Assembly (NCBI RefSeq): GCF_000009905.1
Contig: NC_006177.1
Coordinates: 2,604,001-2,668,000, forward strand
Origin: Symbiobacterium thermophilum IAM 14863
Lineage (GTDB): Bacteria; Bacillota; Sulfobacillia; Symbiobacteriales; Symbiobacteriaceae
DNA: 64,000 bases
Direction: 5' to 3'
The notes under the pieces are model-generated. The model saw only the letters and a list, made by a program, of their open reading frames with translations. It searched no databases and was not told where the DNA came from. Each line of letters starts with the position of its first letter. Position 1 is the stretch's first letter. A program made the translations under genes and the position numbers. Positions 42,945 through 52,278 of this stretch are shown in pieces.

Positions 42945-43745
42945 CCTCAGCACTACCTCCGTCGAAGCTCGGTGCCCGAACACGTTCATGCACTCGCCCT
43001 GAAGGCCGGCCGTTGACGCGACTGTGCACTTTCGTTCCCGTCGTGCCTGCCCGGGTTTCAGTCCGGCCCCGGCCCGGGCTCGGTCCTGCCCTCGCCCCGG
43101 ACGTTGGCGCGAATGTGCACTTTCGTGAAACCCGCGTCCCATAAGCCTCTCCTGGCCAGCGAGCCCCGAAACGCCTGCCGCGTAAGGACTCGCCGAAAGT
43201 GCACATTCGTTGCCGCGGCACTACCCCGGTCGAAGCTCTGGGCCCAGACACGTTCACGCACTCGCCCTGAACCCGGCCGTTGACGCGAACGTGCACTTTC
43301 GTGAAGCCCGCACCCCATGGGCTTTTCCCGCCCCGCGGGCCCGGAAACGCTTGCTGCGTGAGGATTCGCGGCAAATGCACATTCGTTCCCGTCGTGCCTG
43401 CCCGGGTTTCAGCCCGGCCCCGGCCCCGGTTTCGCTCCTGCCCTCGCCCCCGACGTTGGCGCGAATGTGCACTTTCGTGAAACCCGCGTCCCATGGGCTT
43501 TTCCCACCCCGCGAGCCCCGAAATGCCTGCCGCGTAAGGACTCGGAGAAAGTGCACATCTGTTGCCGCGACACTGATCCGCTCGACACTCGGGTCCCCAA
43601 TACGTTCGCACATGCGCACTGAACCCCACCACTGACGCGAACGTGCACTTTCGTGAAGCCCGCGCCCCGTAAGCGTTTGCCGCCCCGCGGGCCCCGAAAC
43701 GCCTGCCGCGCAAGGACTCGACGAAAGTGCACATTCGTTGCCGCG
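42945..43745. repeat. Periodic array of GTGCAC palindromic elements
   Basis: Nine copies of a near-palindrome built on CGAATGTGCACTTTCG have cores at 43024, 43115, 43199, 43291, 43375, 43467, 43551, 43643 and 43727. From the second copy the spacing alternates 84 and 92 bp, an exact 176-bp period, with alternating orientation. Pairs 84 bp apart are inverted ends of a conserved element of about 100 bp (four copies). The stretches between elements fall into two alternating sequence types. The fifth core is ATGCAC. Open frames across it in several phases look like artefacts. Confidence 0.85.
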
Positions 43746-43856
43746 GTGTCCGCTCCGCAGCCTTGGCGCCGGACCGACCGCCGGCTCGGCTTACCCGGCC
43801 AGCGTCCCTCACGCCCACCCAGCGCTGCACCGGCAAGCTGTGCGGCCCAGGAATAC

Positions 43857-43893
43857 GTGAAAACCAGGACGCCGCTCCAGCTGCGTCCTGGTT
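43857..43893 (-). terminator. Terminator after the hypothetical gene at 43933
   Basis: AACCAGGACGC and GCGTCCTGGTT form a perfect 11-bp stem with a 10-nt loop, followed by TTTC on the minus strand. It separates the gene from the palindrome array. Confidence 0.78.
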
Positions 43894-43932
43894 GCGCATC
43901 GTCAGGTGTCCTCCTGAGCCGAACACCCCGCA

Positions 43933-44469
43933 TCACCATATCCAGGGCGTAAGGTCGTGCCTTAGCGGCAACCCGAGGTAGCGGTGGTGAAGGATGATCT
44001 TCTCGTGTGCCGGAGGCAACCCGCGCGTGCCCAATCGGACGGCGTACCGAGCGTGTCCTGTGTATCGCTCCGGCTGCATCTTCCAGCCATACACCGGGCC
44101 TGTGGTCAGCTTGTGCCCATAGGTCTCCAGCGCGATCGCCGCGCTGCCCGCCAGGTGGCCTTCGGTGAAGTTCGACACGGCGATCGCAAACGGAGGCAAG
44201 ATCTCCTGCCCGTCAACCTTCACCGCTACCAGCGTGATCGGCCACCGACCGGTGTTTTCCAGGTCAAACCCATACGCCACGGGCATGCGCTGGTCATCCA
44301 CGCGCGTGTGCATACCGGTGCTTTGCAGCGGCGGGTGCGTGTACACCCACACGATCCCTGCGGCAAGGGCCGCCAGCACCGCGCACGCCACCACGATCCA
44401 CCGTCTGGGCACAGCGCCGACGCTCGCCCCCCCTCCCTCGGGGCGCAAAGACGACCGGTCACCGCTCAC
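43933..44469 (-). CDS. Hypothetical membrane-anchored protein
   Basis: 178 residues from GTG. A cytoplasmic N-terminus is followed by one membrane helix (about 24-43) and an extracytoplasmic domain of about 130 residues with Ig-like beta character (YGFDLENTGRWPITLVAVKV). No family was recognised. It lies alone between the palindrome array and an acyl-CoA dehydrogenase gene, on the same strand as the latter. Confidence 0.6.
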   Translation of the reverse strand: MSGDRSSLRPEGGGASVGAVPRRWIVVACAVLAALAAGIVWVYTHPPLQSTGMHTRVDDQRMPVAYGFDLENTGRWPITLVAVKVDGQEILPPFAIAVSNFTEGHLAGSAAIALETYGHKLTTGPVYGWKMQPERYTGHARYAVRLGTRGLPPAHEKIILHHRYLGLPLRHDLTPWIW

Positions 44470-44547
44470 TGCCTGCGGGCCCTCCCCACAGCCAGCGGGT
44501 CGGCGCTCACCGCTCGCCCTCGCGGCTCGCCTCCGCGACCGCTCACA

Positions 44548-45693
44548 TCAATCCCGCAGCAGCGCCCGGGAGATCACCAGCCGCTGGATCTCGCTGGTGC
44601 CCTCGTACAGTTGCGTGATCTTGGCCTCCCGCATCAGCCGCTCAACCCGGTACTCCTGCATGTACCCGTAGCCGCCGTGGATCTGCACGGCCTCCACCGT
44701 GTGCTTCATCGCCATCTCCGACGCGAACAGCTTGGCCATCGAGATTTCCTTCGTCGCCCGGACCCCCTGCTGCATGAGGAACGCGGCGCGGTAGAGCAGG
44801 AGCCGGGCGGCTTCCAGGTCGGTGGCCATGTCCGCGATCTTCCAGGCGATGGCCTGGTGCTCGGCGATGGGCTTGCCGAAGGTGTGCCGCTCCTTGGCGA
44901 ACTTGATCGAGTCCTCGAGGGCCGCCTGCGTGATGCCCACCGCCTGGGCGGCGATGCCGATGCGCCCCCGGTCGAGGATCGCCATGGCGATCTTGAAGCC
45001 CTCGCCCTCCTTGCCCAGCAGCTGCGAGGCGGGGATCCGGCAGTCCTCGAAGTGCAGCGTCGTCGTGTGCGAGGCGTGCAGCCCCATCTTCTCCATGGGC
45101 TTGCCGACGCTGAACCCGGGGGTATCGGCCTCCACCAGGAAGGCGGAGATGCCCCGGTGGCCGACGGACGGGTCGGGGTTGGTCCGGGCGAAGACCACGT
45201 ACAGCCCGGCCTGGCCGCCGTTGGTGATGAAGGTCTTCTCGCCGTTGAGGATGTACGAATCGCCGTCCCGGATCGCCGTGGTGCGGATGGCGGCCGCGTC
45301 GGAGCCCGCGCCGGGCTCGGTGAGGGCGTAGGCCCCCAGGATCTCGCCCCGGGTCAGGCGCGGCAGGTATTTCTGTTTCTGCTCCTCGCTGCCGAAGTGG
45401 AAGATCGCCTCCGAGTGCAGCGAGCAGTGCACCTCGTAGATGACCGCGGTAACGGCGCACGCCCGGGCCAGCTCCTCGATGACGATCGCGTAGCTCACCC
45501 AGTCCATGCCGCCGCCGTAGGGCTCCGGCAGATGCATGTTCAGGTAGCCGTTTTCGGCCAGAAGCTTGAAGTTCGGCCAGGGGAACTCGTGCTTCCGGTT
45601 GAACTCGGCCGAGCGCGGTGCGATCTCCTTTTCCGCCAGTTCCCGGATCGCCTGCCGCACCATGTTCTGCTCTTCGGTCAGGAAGAAGTTCAC
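44548..45693 (-). CDS. Acyl-CoA dehydrogenase
   Basis: 381 residues, the normal size. GTG at 45693 has AGGAGG 8 nt upstream; the much longer open frame runs through tandem repeats and was rejected. Family motifs are AYALTEPGAGSDAAAI (about 121-136), FITNGG, and the C-terminal QIHGGYGYMQEYRVERLMREAKITQLYEGTSEIQ, with Glu364 as catalytic base. It introduces an alpha-beta double bond using FAD and passes electrons to ETF. The nearby mutase operon suggests a role in short or branched acyl-CoA breakdown. About 640 nt of repeats separate it from meaB. Confidence 0.93.
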   Translation of the reverse strand: MNFFLTEEQNMVRQAIRELAEKEIAPRSAEFNRKHEFPWPNFKLLAENGYLNMHLPEPYGGGMDWVSYAIVIEELARACAVTAVIYEVHCSLHSEAIFHFGSEEQKQKYLPRLTRGEILGAYALTEPGAGSDAAAIRTTAIRDGDSYILNGEKTFITNGGQAGLYVVFARTNPDPSVGHRGISAFLVEADTPGFSVGKPMEKMGLHASHTTTLHFEDCRIPASQLLGKEGEGFKIAMAILDRGRIGIAAQAVGITQAALEDSIKFAKERHTFGKPIAEHQAIAWKIADMATDLEAARLLLYRAAFLMQQGVRATKEISMAKLFASEMAMKHTVEAVQIHGGYGYMQEYRVERLMREAKITQLYEGTSEIQRLVISRALLRD

Positions 45694-45734
45694 GGGTCCT
45701 GCCTCCTTGTCAGTATGCTTCGGGGTCCGCCGCG

Positions 45735-46250
45735 TCCCGAACCGGCGCCCGGGAACGCCCTCGGCAGCCCAATGCCAGCGCCCCGGGAGCGGGGCAGCAG
45801 CGCCGTCGGCGCCGAATGCCGGCACCCCGGGGAAACAGCGCAGCAGCGCCCTCGGCGCCCAATGCCAGTGCCCCGGGAGCGAGACAGCAGCGCCCTCGGC
45901 ATCCCAGTGCCGACGCCCCGGGAGCGGGACAGCAGCGCCCTCGGCGCCCAATGCCAGTGCCCCGGGAGCGAGACAGCAGCGCCCTCGGCCCCCAGTGCCG
46001 GCGCCCCGGGAGCGGGGCAGCAGCGCCCTCGGCGCCCAATGCCGACGCCCCGGAAGCGGGACAGCAGCGCCCTCGGCGCCCAGTGCCGACGCCCCGGGAG
46101 CGGGACAGCAGCGCCCTCGGCAGCCCAATGCCCGCGCCCCGGGAGCGGGGCAGCAGCGCCCTCGGCACCCCAACGCCGGTTCCCCGGGAGCGAGGCAGCA
46201 ACGCCCTCGGCAGCCCAACGCCATCACCCCGGGGGACGAGGCAGCGGCTC
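45735..46250. repeat. About 45-bp tandem repeat, roughly 11 copies
   Basis: A unit of 44-45 bp recurs: a variable start (GCCCAATGCC or similar), then CCCCGGGAGCGGGGC (a GCCCC/GGGGC dyad), then AGCAGCGCCCTCGGC. Copies differ mostly at the first ten positions. This fills most of the 642-nt gap between meaB and the acyl-CoA dehydrogenase. Three frames are open on both strands, as expected of a unit near a multiple of three, but none has a ribosome site or recognisable protein. Confidence 0.85.
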
Positions 46251-46335
46251 CGGTGTCGCCCCGACGCCGGCGCCCCCAGGCCAGGCAGCTCGCCCGGCCG
46301 ATCCCGGCGGCGTCTCGGTGCGAAAACAACGGCGC

Positions 46336-47547
46336 TCAGCGGCCCCAGTGGTTGCGCATGATCTCCTCGGCGGCGGTGTACGGATCGAGCCGCCGCTCGG
46401 CCACCTGCCGCACCAGCTCCTCGAAGTCGCCGGCGGCCCGGGCCCGCTCCAGGGTAGCCTGCGCGGCCCGCTGTCCCACCAACTCCTGCAGCCGCTGGGC
46501 CGCGTCCTGCTCCCGGCGGGCCTCCCAGCGACCGGTCTCCCGCAGGAAGGCCAGGTGCTCGTCCAGACGGTCCACCACCGCGTCCACGCCCTGGCCGTCC
46601 TTCGCGACGGTCTTCACCACCGGCGGGCGCCAGGAGACGTCCCCGGGCCTGGCCGTCCCGTGCCGCGCCGCCGCGTGCGCCGCGGCCCGGGTCATGAAGC
46701 GCGCGGCGTACCGCAGTTCCTCCGCGCTGTGATGGCCCGTGCGGTCCAGCCGGCGCAGCGCTTCCTCGGCGCCGGGCGGCAGGGACGGTCCCTCGCCGTC
46801 CTGCGACAGGGCCCGGTCCCCCGCAGCCGCCGCGTCAGCATTCCGGTTCCCGTCCTCCCCGGCCGGCCACCGGTTGATGCCCGGGCGGCCCATGTGGCCC
46901 AGATCCAGCATCATCTCGATCTCGCTCACCGTCCGGTCCGCACCGTCCCGGTCCGCCTTGTTGCAGACGAAGACGTCGCCGATCTCCAGGATCCCGGCCT
47001 TGATCGCCTGGATCTCGTCGCCCAGCCCCGGCACCACCACCACGCAGGTGGTGTGCGCCAGGGCCATGATCTCGACCTCCGACTGACCCGCCCCCACCGT
47101 CTCCACAAGGATCACGTCGAAGCCGAAGGCGTCCAGCACCGACACCACCTCGCCGGTGGCGGGCGAGAGCCCCCCCAGGTGGCCCCGGGCGGCCAGGGAG
47201 CGCATGAAGACGCCGGGGTCGGTCAGCGTCCGCTGCATGCGGATCCGGTCGCCCAGGATGGCGCCTCCCGAGAACGGGCTGGTCGGGTCCACCGCCACGA
47301 TCGCGACCGTGCGGCCGCGGGCGCGCTGCTCGGCGGCCAGCCGGTCCACCAGGGTGGACTTGCCGGCTCCGGGCGGCCCGGTGACGCCCACCACGTGGGC
47401 CCGCCCGGTCAGCGGGTAGACCAGGCGCAACAGCGCAACCGCCTCCTCGTCCCCGTTCTCGATCCAGGTGATCGCCCGCGCGAGGGCCCGCCGGTCCCCG
47501 GAGCGGAGACGGGCGAACAGCTCAGCAGCCCGGTCCTCTGGCCTCAT
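46336..47547 (-). CDS. meaB: MeaB/ArgK-type GTPase with a large insertion
   Basis: 403 residues against about 320-330 usual. Walker A is GVTGPPGAGKSTLVDRL (about 54-70); VAVDPTSPFSGGAILGDR and IVETVGAGQSEVE-type switch motifs follow, and VCNKAD (about 194-199) is the G4 motif. Between NKAD and the conserved PPVVKTVA (about 308-315) lie some 70 extra residues rich in Ala, Gly, Asp and Arg (about 220-300). MeaB proteins gate adenosylcobalamin loading of acyl-CoA mutases. The ATG overlaps the stop of the small mutase subunit gene by 4 nt (ATGA). Confidence 0.92.
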   Translation of the reverse strand: MRPEDRAAELFARLRSGDRRALARAITWIENGDEEAVALLRLVYPLTGRAHVVGVTGPPGAGKSTLVDRLAAEQRARGRTVAIVAVDPTSPFSGGAILGDRIRMQRTLTDPGVFMRSLAARGHLGGLSPATGEVVSVLDAFGFDVILVETVGAGQSEVEIMALAHTTCVVVVPGLGDEIQAIKAGILEIGDVFVCNKADRDGADRTVSEIEMMLDLGHMGRPGINRWPAGEDGNRNADAAAAGDRALSQDGEGPSLPPGAEEALRRLDRTGHHSAEELRYAARFMTRAAAHAAARHGTARPGDVSWRPPVVKTVAKDGQGVDAVVDRLDEHLAFLRETGRWEARREQDAAQRLQELVGQRAAQATLERARAAGDFEELVRQVAERRLDPYTAAEEIMRNHWGR

Positions 47548-47951
47548 CGCTTCACGTTCTCCCTCGTGTACTGAATGATCTCCTCCAGGTCCGACCCCGG
47601 GCCGAACACCCGGGCGACGCCGGCCTCCAGCAGGGCGGGCACCTCGTCGTCGGGGATGATCCCGCCCGCCAGGATGAGCACGTCGTCCACCCCCTGCTCC
47701 CGGAGCAGCTGGATGAGCTGCGGGATCAGCACGCCGTGCGCCCCGGCCAGCGACGAGATCGCGATGACGTCCACGTCCTCCTGGATCGCGGCCGCGGCCA
47801 CCGCCTCCGGCCGCTGGTAGAGGCCGGTGTAGATCACCTCGAACCCGGCGTCCCGGTACGCCCGGGCGATGACCTTCGCCCCCCGGTCGTGGGCGTCCAG
47901 TCCCAGCTTGGCCACAAGCACCCTGATCCTGCGTCCGGTTGCCACTTCCAC
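47544..47951 (-). CDS. icmB: B12-binding small subunit of acyl-CoA mutase
   Basis: 135 residues. The cobalamin-binding motif D-x-H-x-x-G is at Asp19, His21 and Gly24 (GLDAHDRGAKV), with the usual LILAGGIIP (about 92-100) and a FGPG loop. It holds adenosylcobalamin for the catalytic large subunit encoded 27 nt upstream. Separate large and small chains of this size are the architecture of isobutyryl-CoA mutase, but also of archaeal and some bacterial methylmalonyl-CoA mutases. Symbol is tentative. Confidence 0.88.
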   Translation of the reverse strand: MEVATGRRIRVLVAKLGLDAHDRGAKVIARAYRDAGFEVIYTGLYQRPEAVAAAAIQEDVDVIAISSLAGAHGVLIPQLIQLLREQGVDDVLILAGGIIPDDEVPALLEAGVARVFGPGSDLEEIIQYTRENVKR

Positions 47952-47978
47952 TTCCGCTTCCCCTCCGTCGCCCCGCGT

Positions 47979-49583
<1,605 letters not shown>

Positions 49584-49658
49584 GGGCCACCCTCCCTCCC
49601 AATTCAGTGTCGCTTCACACCCATTCGCCTTTTCTGCCTATTCCTCCTGCTATGCAGC

Positions 49659-50093
49659 TTACGCGCGCCCGTCGCCGCGAAACACCCACCGGCTCCCTCC
49701 GAGCCGCACCACCACGGCATCCGGGGCGCCCGGGAACGCGCACCACGCCCCGCTTCCGCCGCCGGCCCCGGCCGGAAGGCCGGCGTCCGCCGCGACCCGG
49801 TCCCCCTCCCACGCAACGCCCGCGTCGTGAAGCCACGGACGGCCCGGGCCCACCGCCGGGCGGCCGGTGCGGTGCGGACGGCGCCGGGCAGGCACCGAAC
49901 CCGCCGCAAAGGCGGCCAGGGCTGCAGCGGGGTTGATCGCGGGGTTGAAGAGCACGAGGCCGGGAGCCAGCGCCGCGAGGGCTGCCTCCGGCCGGAGCGC
50001 GGCCAACGCACAGATCGGGCAGAGCGCCGCCAGCTGCACCACCGGATCGAAAAAGACGTCGGCCGGTGTCGTCAAATCGAGCCTGCGCCGCAT
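49659..50093 (-). CDS. F-(N/S)-P-A repeat family protein, divergent copy
   Basis: 144 residues from ATG at 50093, 11 nt after AGGAGG. The N-terminal 70 residues align with the two genes upstream: DVFFDPVVQLAAL, then Ala/Leu-rich repeats and the shared LFNPAINPAAALAAF. It has degenerate repeats and two cysteines (CPIC). The C-terminal half is unrelated, Arg/Gly-rich, and may be coding drift. No known family was recognised. It precedes the mutase operon by about 75 nt. Confidence 0.5.
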   Translation of the reverse strand: MRRRLDLTTPADVFFDPVVQLAALCPICALAALRPEAALAALAPGLVLFNPAINPAAALAAFAAGSVPARRRPHRTGRPAVGPGRPWLHDAGVAWEGDRVAADAGLPAGAGGGSGAWCAFPGAPDAVVVRLGGSRWVFRGDGRA

Positions 50094-50124
50094 GGGCGGC
50101 ACGACCTCCTCCCTGGCACAACAA

Positions 50125-50145
50125 ACGGGGGCCTGCCGCCCCCGT
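50125..50145 (-). terminator. Terminator after the second F-(N/S)-P-A repeat gene
   Basis: ACGGGGGC and GCCCCCGT pair around a short loop; on the minus strand CCCCCGTTTGTTG follows. It lies between the second and third genes of the family. Confidence 0.65.
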
Positions 50146-50187
50146 CGTCTACGGTATGGGTGCGCCCGCCGGCCTGCCCCTCCGGCA

Positions 50188-50457
50188 TCAGCAGCACCCC
50201 TTCCGGAACGGTTTCTTGAAGAACTTCCCTCCCAGGCCACCCGTCAGCGCCAGCGTCGGCGCGGCGGCCGGGTTGAACGCCAGCAGCGCCGCCCGCGGGT
50301 TGATCGCCGGGTTGAAGATGGCCAGCACCGGGCTCTTGGCGGCCAGCGCCGCGGCCGGGCTGAACGCGGCCAGAGAAGCCAGCTTGCTGAACGGAGCCAG
50401 GTCTACGGCCGGGTTGAAGAAGACCTGGTCGGGTGCGTCGAACCCGCCGAAGTGCAT
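50188..50457 (-). CDS. F-(N/S)-P-A repeat family protein, short copy
   Basis: 89 residues from ATG at 50457, with GGAGG 10 nt upstream. The central part is built of about 9-residue repeats of the form F-N/S-P-A-x-x-L-A: FNPAVDLAP, FSKLASLAA, FSPAAALAA, then KSPVLAI, FNPAINP and FNPAAAPTLA. The C-terminus is basic with two cysteines (KPFRKGCC). It is nearly identical over about 60 residues to the gene upstream, so the duplication or conversion is recent. No signal peptide or known domain. Confidence 0.7.
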   Translation of the reverse strand: MHFGGFDAPDQVFFNPAVDLAPFSKLASLAAFSPAAALAAKSPVLAIFNPAINPRAALLAFNPAAAPTLALTGGLGGKFFKKPFRKGCC

Positions 50458-50522
50458 GCGGGGTTTCCCTCCTGACCGGAAGCAGGGGAGCCCTGCGACT
50501 CCCCAGCCTGCCGTCCGGTTGA

Positions 50523-50942
50523 TCAGATGCCGAACTTGCCGAAGGGCTTGCCCTTGCCGGTGAGCGCCAGCGTGGGCGCCGCGCCTGGGTTGAATTGTAG
50601 GAACGCAGCCGCCGGGTTGATCGCCGGGTTGAAGATCGCCAGCACGGGGCTCTTGGCGGCCAGCGCCGCGGCCGGGCTGAACGCGGCCAGCGAGGCCAGC
50701 TTGCTGAACGGAGCCAGGTCTACGGCCGGGTTGTTGAACACCTGCCCGGGCACGCTCTTACCGCCAAAGCCGAACGAGAACGGGAAGAACCCCTTCTTGT
50801 CGAAGAAGCCCTTCTTATCCGACTGGTCGGTCACCCCGGCGGTGGCAGTGGGTACCGTTTTCGGGCAGCTAACCGAAACCACCGGCCGCGAGACGTCAAC
50901 GGGGCAGGCGGTCGATGTGACGACCCGCGTTTTCTTGGACAC
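50523..50942 (-). CDS. F-(N/S)-P-A repeat family protein, long copy
   Basis: 139 residues from GTG at 50942, 7 nt after AAGGAGG. An N-terminal Thr/Val/Ser/Lys-rich segment has two Cys-Pro pairs (TACPVD, VSCPK), followed by a Phe/Gly/Lys-rich part (KKGFFDKKGFFPFSFGFGGK). The C-terminal 70 residues hold the same F-(N/S)-P-A-x-x-L-A repeats as the next gene and end KGKPFGKFGI. Composition suggests a structural or surface protein, for example of the spore, but nothing shows that directly. It is the first of three tandem relatives. Confidence 0.72.
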   Translation of the reverse strand: MSKKTRVVTSTACPVDVSRPVVSVSCPKTVPTATAGVTDQSDKKGFFDKKGFFPFSFGFGGKSVPGQVFNNPAVDLAPFSKLASLAAFSPAAALAAKSPVLAIFNPAINPAAAFLQFNPGAAPTLALTGKGKPFGKFGI

Positions 50943-51035
50943 GAAGGAACCTCCTTCCGAATCTATACCGGGATGAGCACCACCGCGAGGGTGGAACGTC
51001 TCCGCTCTCAGCTTATGTAACCGTTGCGTACTCGG

Positions 51036-51500
51036 TTACAGGTCCTTGACGCCGATCAGGCCGGCCGGAACGAACCCCCGGCTGAGGGCGAACTCCACCA
51101 CGGGCGTGTGGTGCAGCCCGGTCCACAGCTTGATCTTCCGCAGGCCCAGGGCGGCCACGCCCCGCTCTGCGGCCGCCAGCAGCGCGCTCCCCACCCCGCG
51201 GCGCCGGTGGGCGGGGTGCACCCAGAGGTCGATCAGCAGGGCCGTGGGCTCCTCGGTGCTGCCGTCCTGCGCCAGGGCAAGCAGCAGGTAGCCCACCGGC
51301 GCCGCCCCGTGCTGGGCCACGAGCAGCACGCTGCCCGGTGCGGCGAGCACCTGCTGGCACTGCAGCGCCGCCCGCTGCGCGGCCTGAAGCGGATGCACCC
51401 GGGCGCGCTCCTCGGGGTCGAGCGACTCCCATGCCGCCGCGGCCGCCGCCTGGAGCAGCCACGGCAGGTCCCCCGCGTGGCCGTGCCGGTACTGGTACAT
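51036..51500 (-). CDS. GNAT family N-acetyltransferase
   Basis: 154 residues. The acetyl-CoA binding region LWVHPAHRRRGVGSALLAAAERGVAALG (Q/RxxGxG/A-like) lies at about 91-118. The start YRHGHAGDLPWLLQAAAAAAWESLDPEERARVHP is similar to that of the divergent neighbour at 51766, pointing to an old duplication. The acyl acceptor is unknown. ATG at 51500 has GGAGGG. Confidence 0.87.
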   Translation of the reverse strand: MYQYRHGHAGDLPWLLQAAAAAAWESLDPEERARVHPLQAAQRAALQCQQVLAAPGSVLLVAQHGAAPVGYLLLALAQDGSTEEPTALLIDLWVHPAHRRRGVGSALLAAAERGVAALGLRKIKLWTGLHHTPVVEFALSRGFVPAGLIGVKDL

Positions 51501-51765
51501 GCGGCTCCCTCCTCCGTCGTGGGGGCTCCTTCATCTTATGGATTGCCCCCGGCCCTGGTCCCTCCCGCGGGCCGGAGGTGGATGCCTCGCGGCCTCCGCC
51601 ACCCCCGTGCCCGGCCCGTCGCGGGGACCGACCCGCTGCCCCGGGCACCCGGCCCGGCCCCGGCGGCCGGCTTGGTGCGAACCGCCCGGGACCCATGCCG
51701 GTGTCCCCGGTACCTCCCGCACGGGGGCGGCGTACCGTGGTGGGAAGAAAGGGGGGAACCGCATC

Positions 51766-52236
51766 GTGGTGGAGGTGCGCTTCTGGCGGCTGAACGACCT
51801 GCCCTGGCTCCTGCACATGGCGGCGGTGACCGACTGGGAGATCATGAACCCCACCGACCGGGCGGTGGCCAGGCCCGAGGTCGTCCAGGCCAACGCCCAC
51901 CGCAACCTGCTGGCCACCCTGGCCTCCCCCGGCGGGACGGCTTTCGTGGCCGACGACGGCGGACGGCCCGTGGGCTTCCTCCTCATCGGCATCCGGCCGG
52001 ACGACCGGACCGGCGAGTGGCAGGGCTACATGGCCGACATCTACCTGCTGCCCGAATACCGGGGCAAGGGCATCGCCAAGCGGCTGCACGAGGCCGGCGA
52101 GTGGTACTTACGGCAGTTGGGCATCCGGCGGATCACCAACTGGGTCCACGCCACCAACCCGCTGGGACAGAAGGCGTCGCAGGCCCGGGGCTTCCGCGTG
52201 TGGGGCGTGATGATGGAAAAGCTGCTGACCGGTTAG
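51766..52236 (+). CDS. GNAT family N-acetyltransferase
   Basis: 156 residues from GTG at 51766, 9 nt after GGGGGG. The acetyl-CoA loop is IYLLPEYRGKGIAKRLHEAGEWYLRQLG (about 92-119), followed by NWVHATNPLGQKASQARGFR. The N-terminus FWRLNDLPWLLHMAAVTDWEIMNPTDRAVARP parallels the divergent gene. The acyl acceptor is unknown. Its 265-nt upstream region separates it from the divergent copy and contains no clear gene. Confidence 0.88.
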   Translation: MVEVRFWRLNDLPWLLHMAAVTDWEIMNPTDRAVARPEVVQANAHRNLLATLASPGGTAFVADDGGRPVGFLLIGIRPDDRTGEWQGYMADIYLLPEYRGKGIAKRLHEAGEWYLRQLGIRRITNWVHATNPLGQKASQARGFRVWGVMMEKLLTG

Positions 52237-52278
52237 GCGCAGACTAGGGCATGGAGCCCGGACGGGGAGGTGAGCCGC

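Noticed and set aside
42945-43745. CRISPR array
   Set aside because: Units are about 100 bp with inverted ends, spacers are of two recurring types rather than unique, and there are no cas genes.
42886-43926. A 346-codon frame and several overlapping frames through the palindrome array
   Set aside because: Several phases on both strands are open because the unit lacks stops, the phase shifts between elements, and no ribosome site or domain exists.
44548-46329. Acyl-CoA dehydrogenase extended to 593 residues through the tandem repeat
   Set aside because: The extension is repeat translation; the GTG at 45693 has a correctly spaced AGGAGG and begins the family N-terminus.
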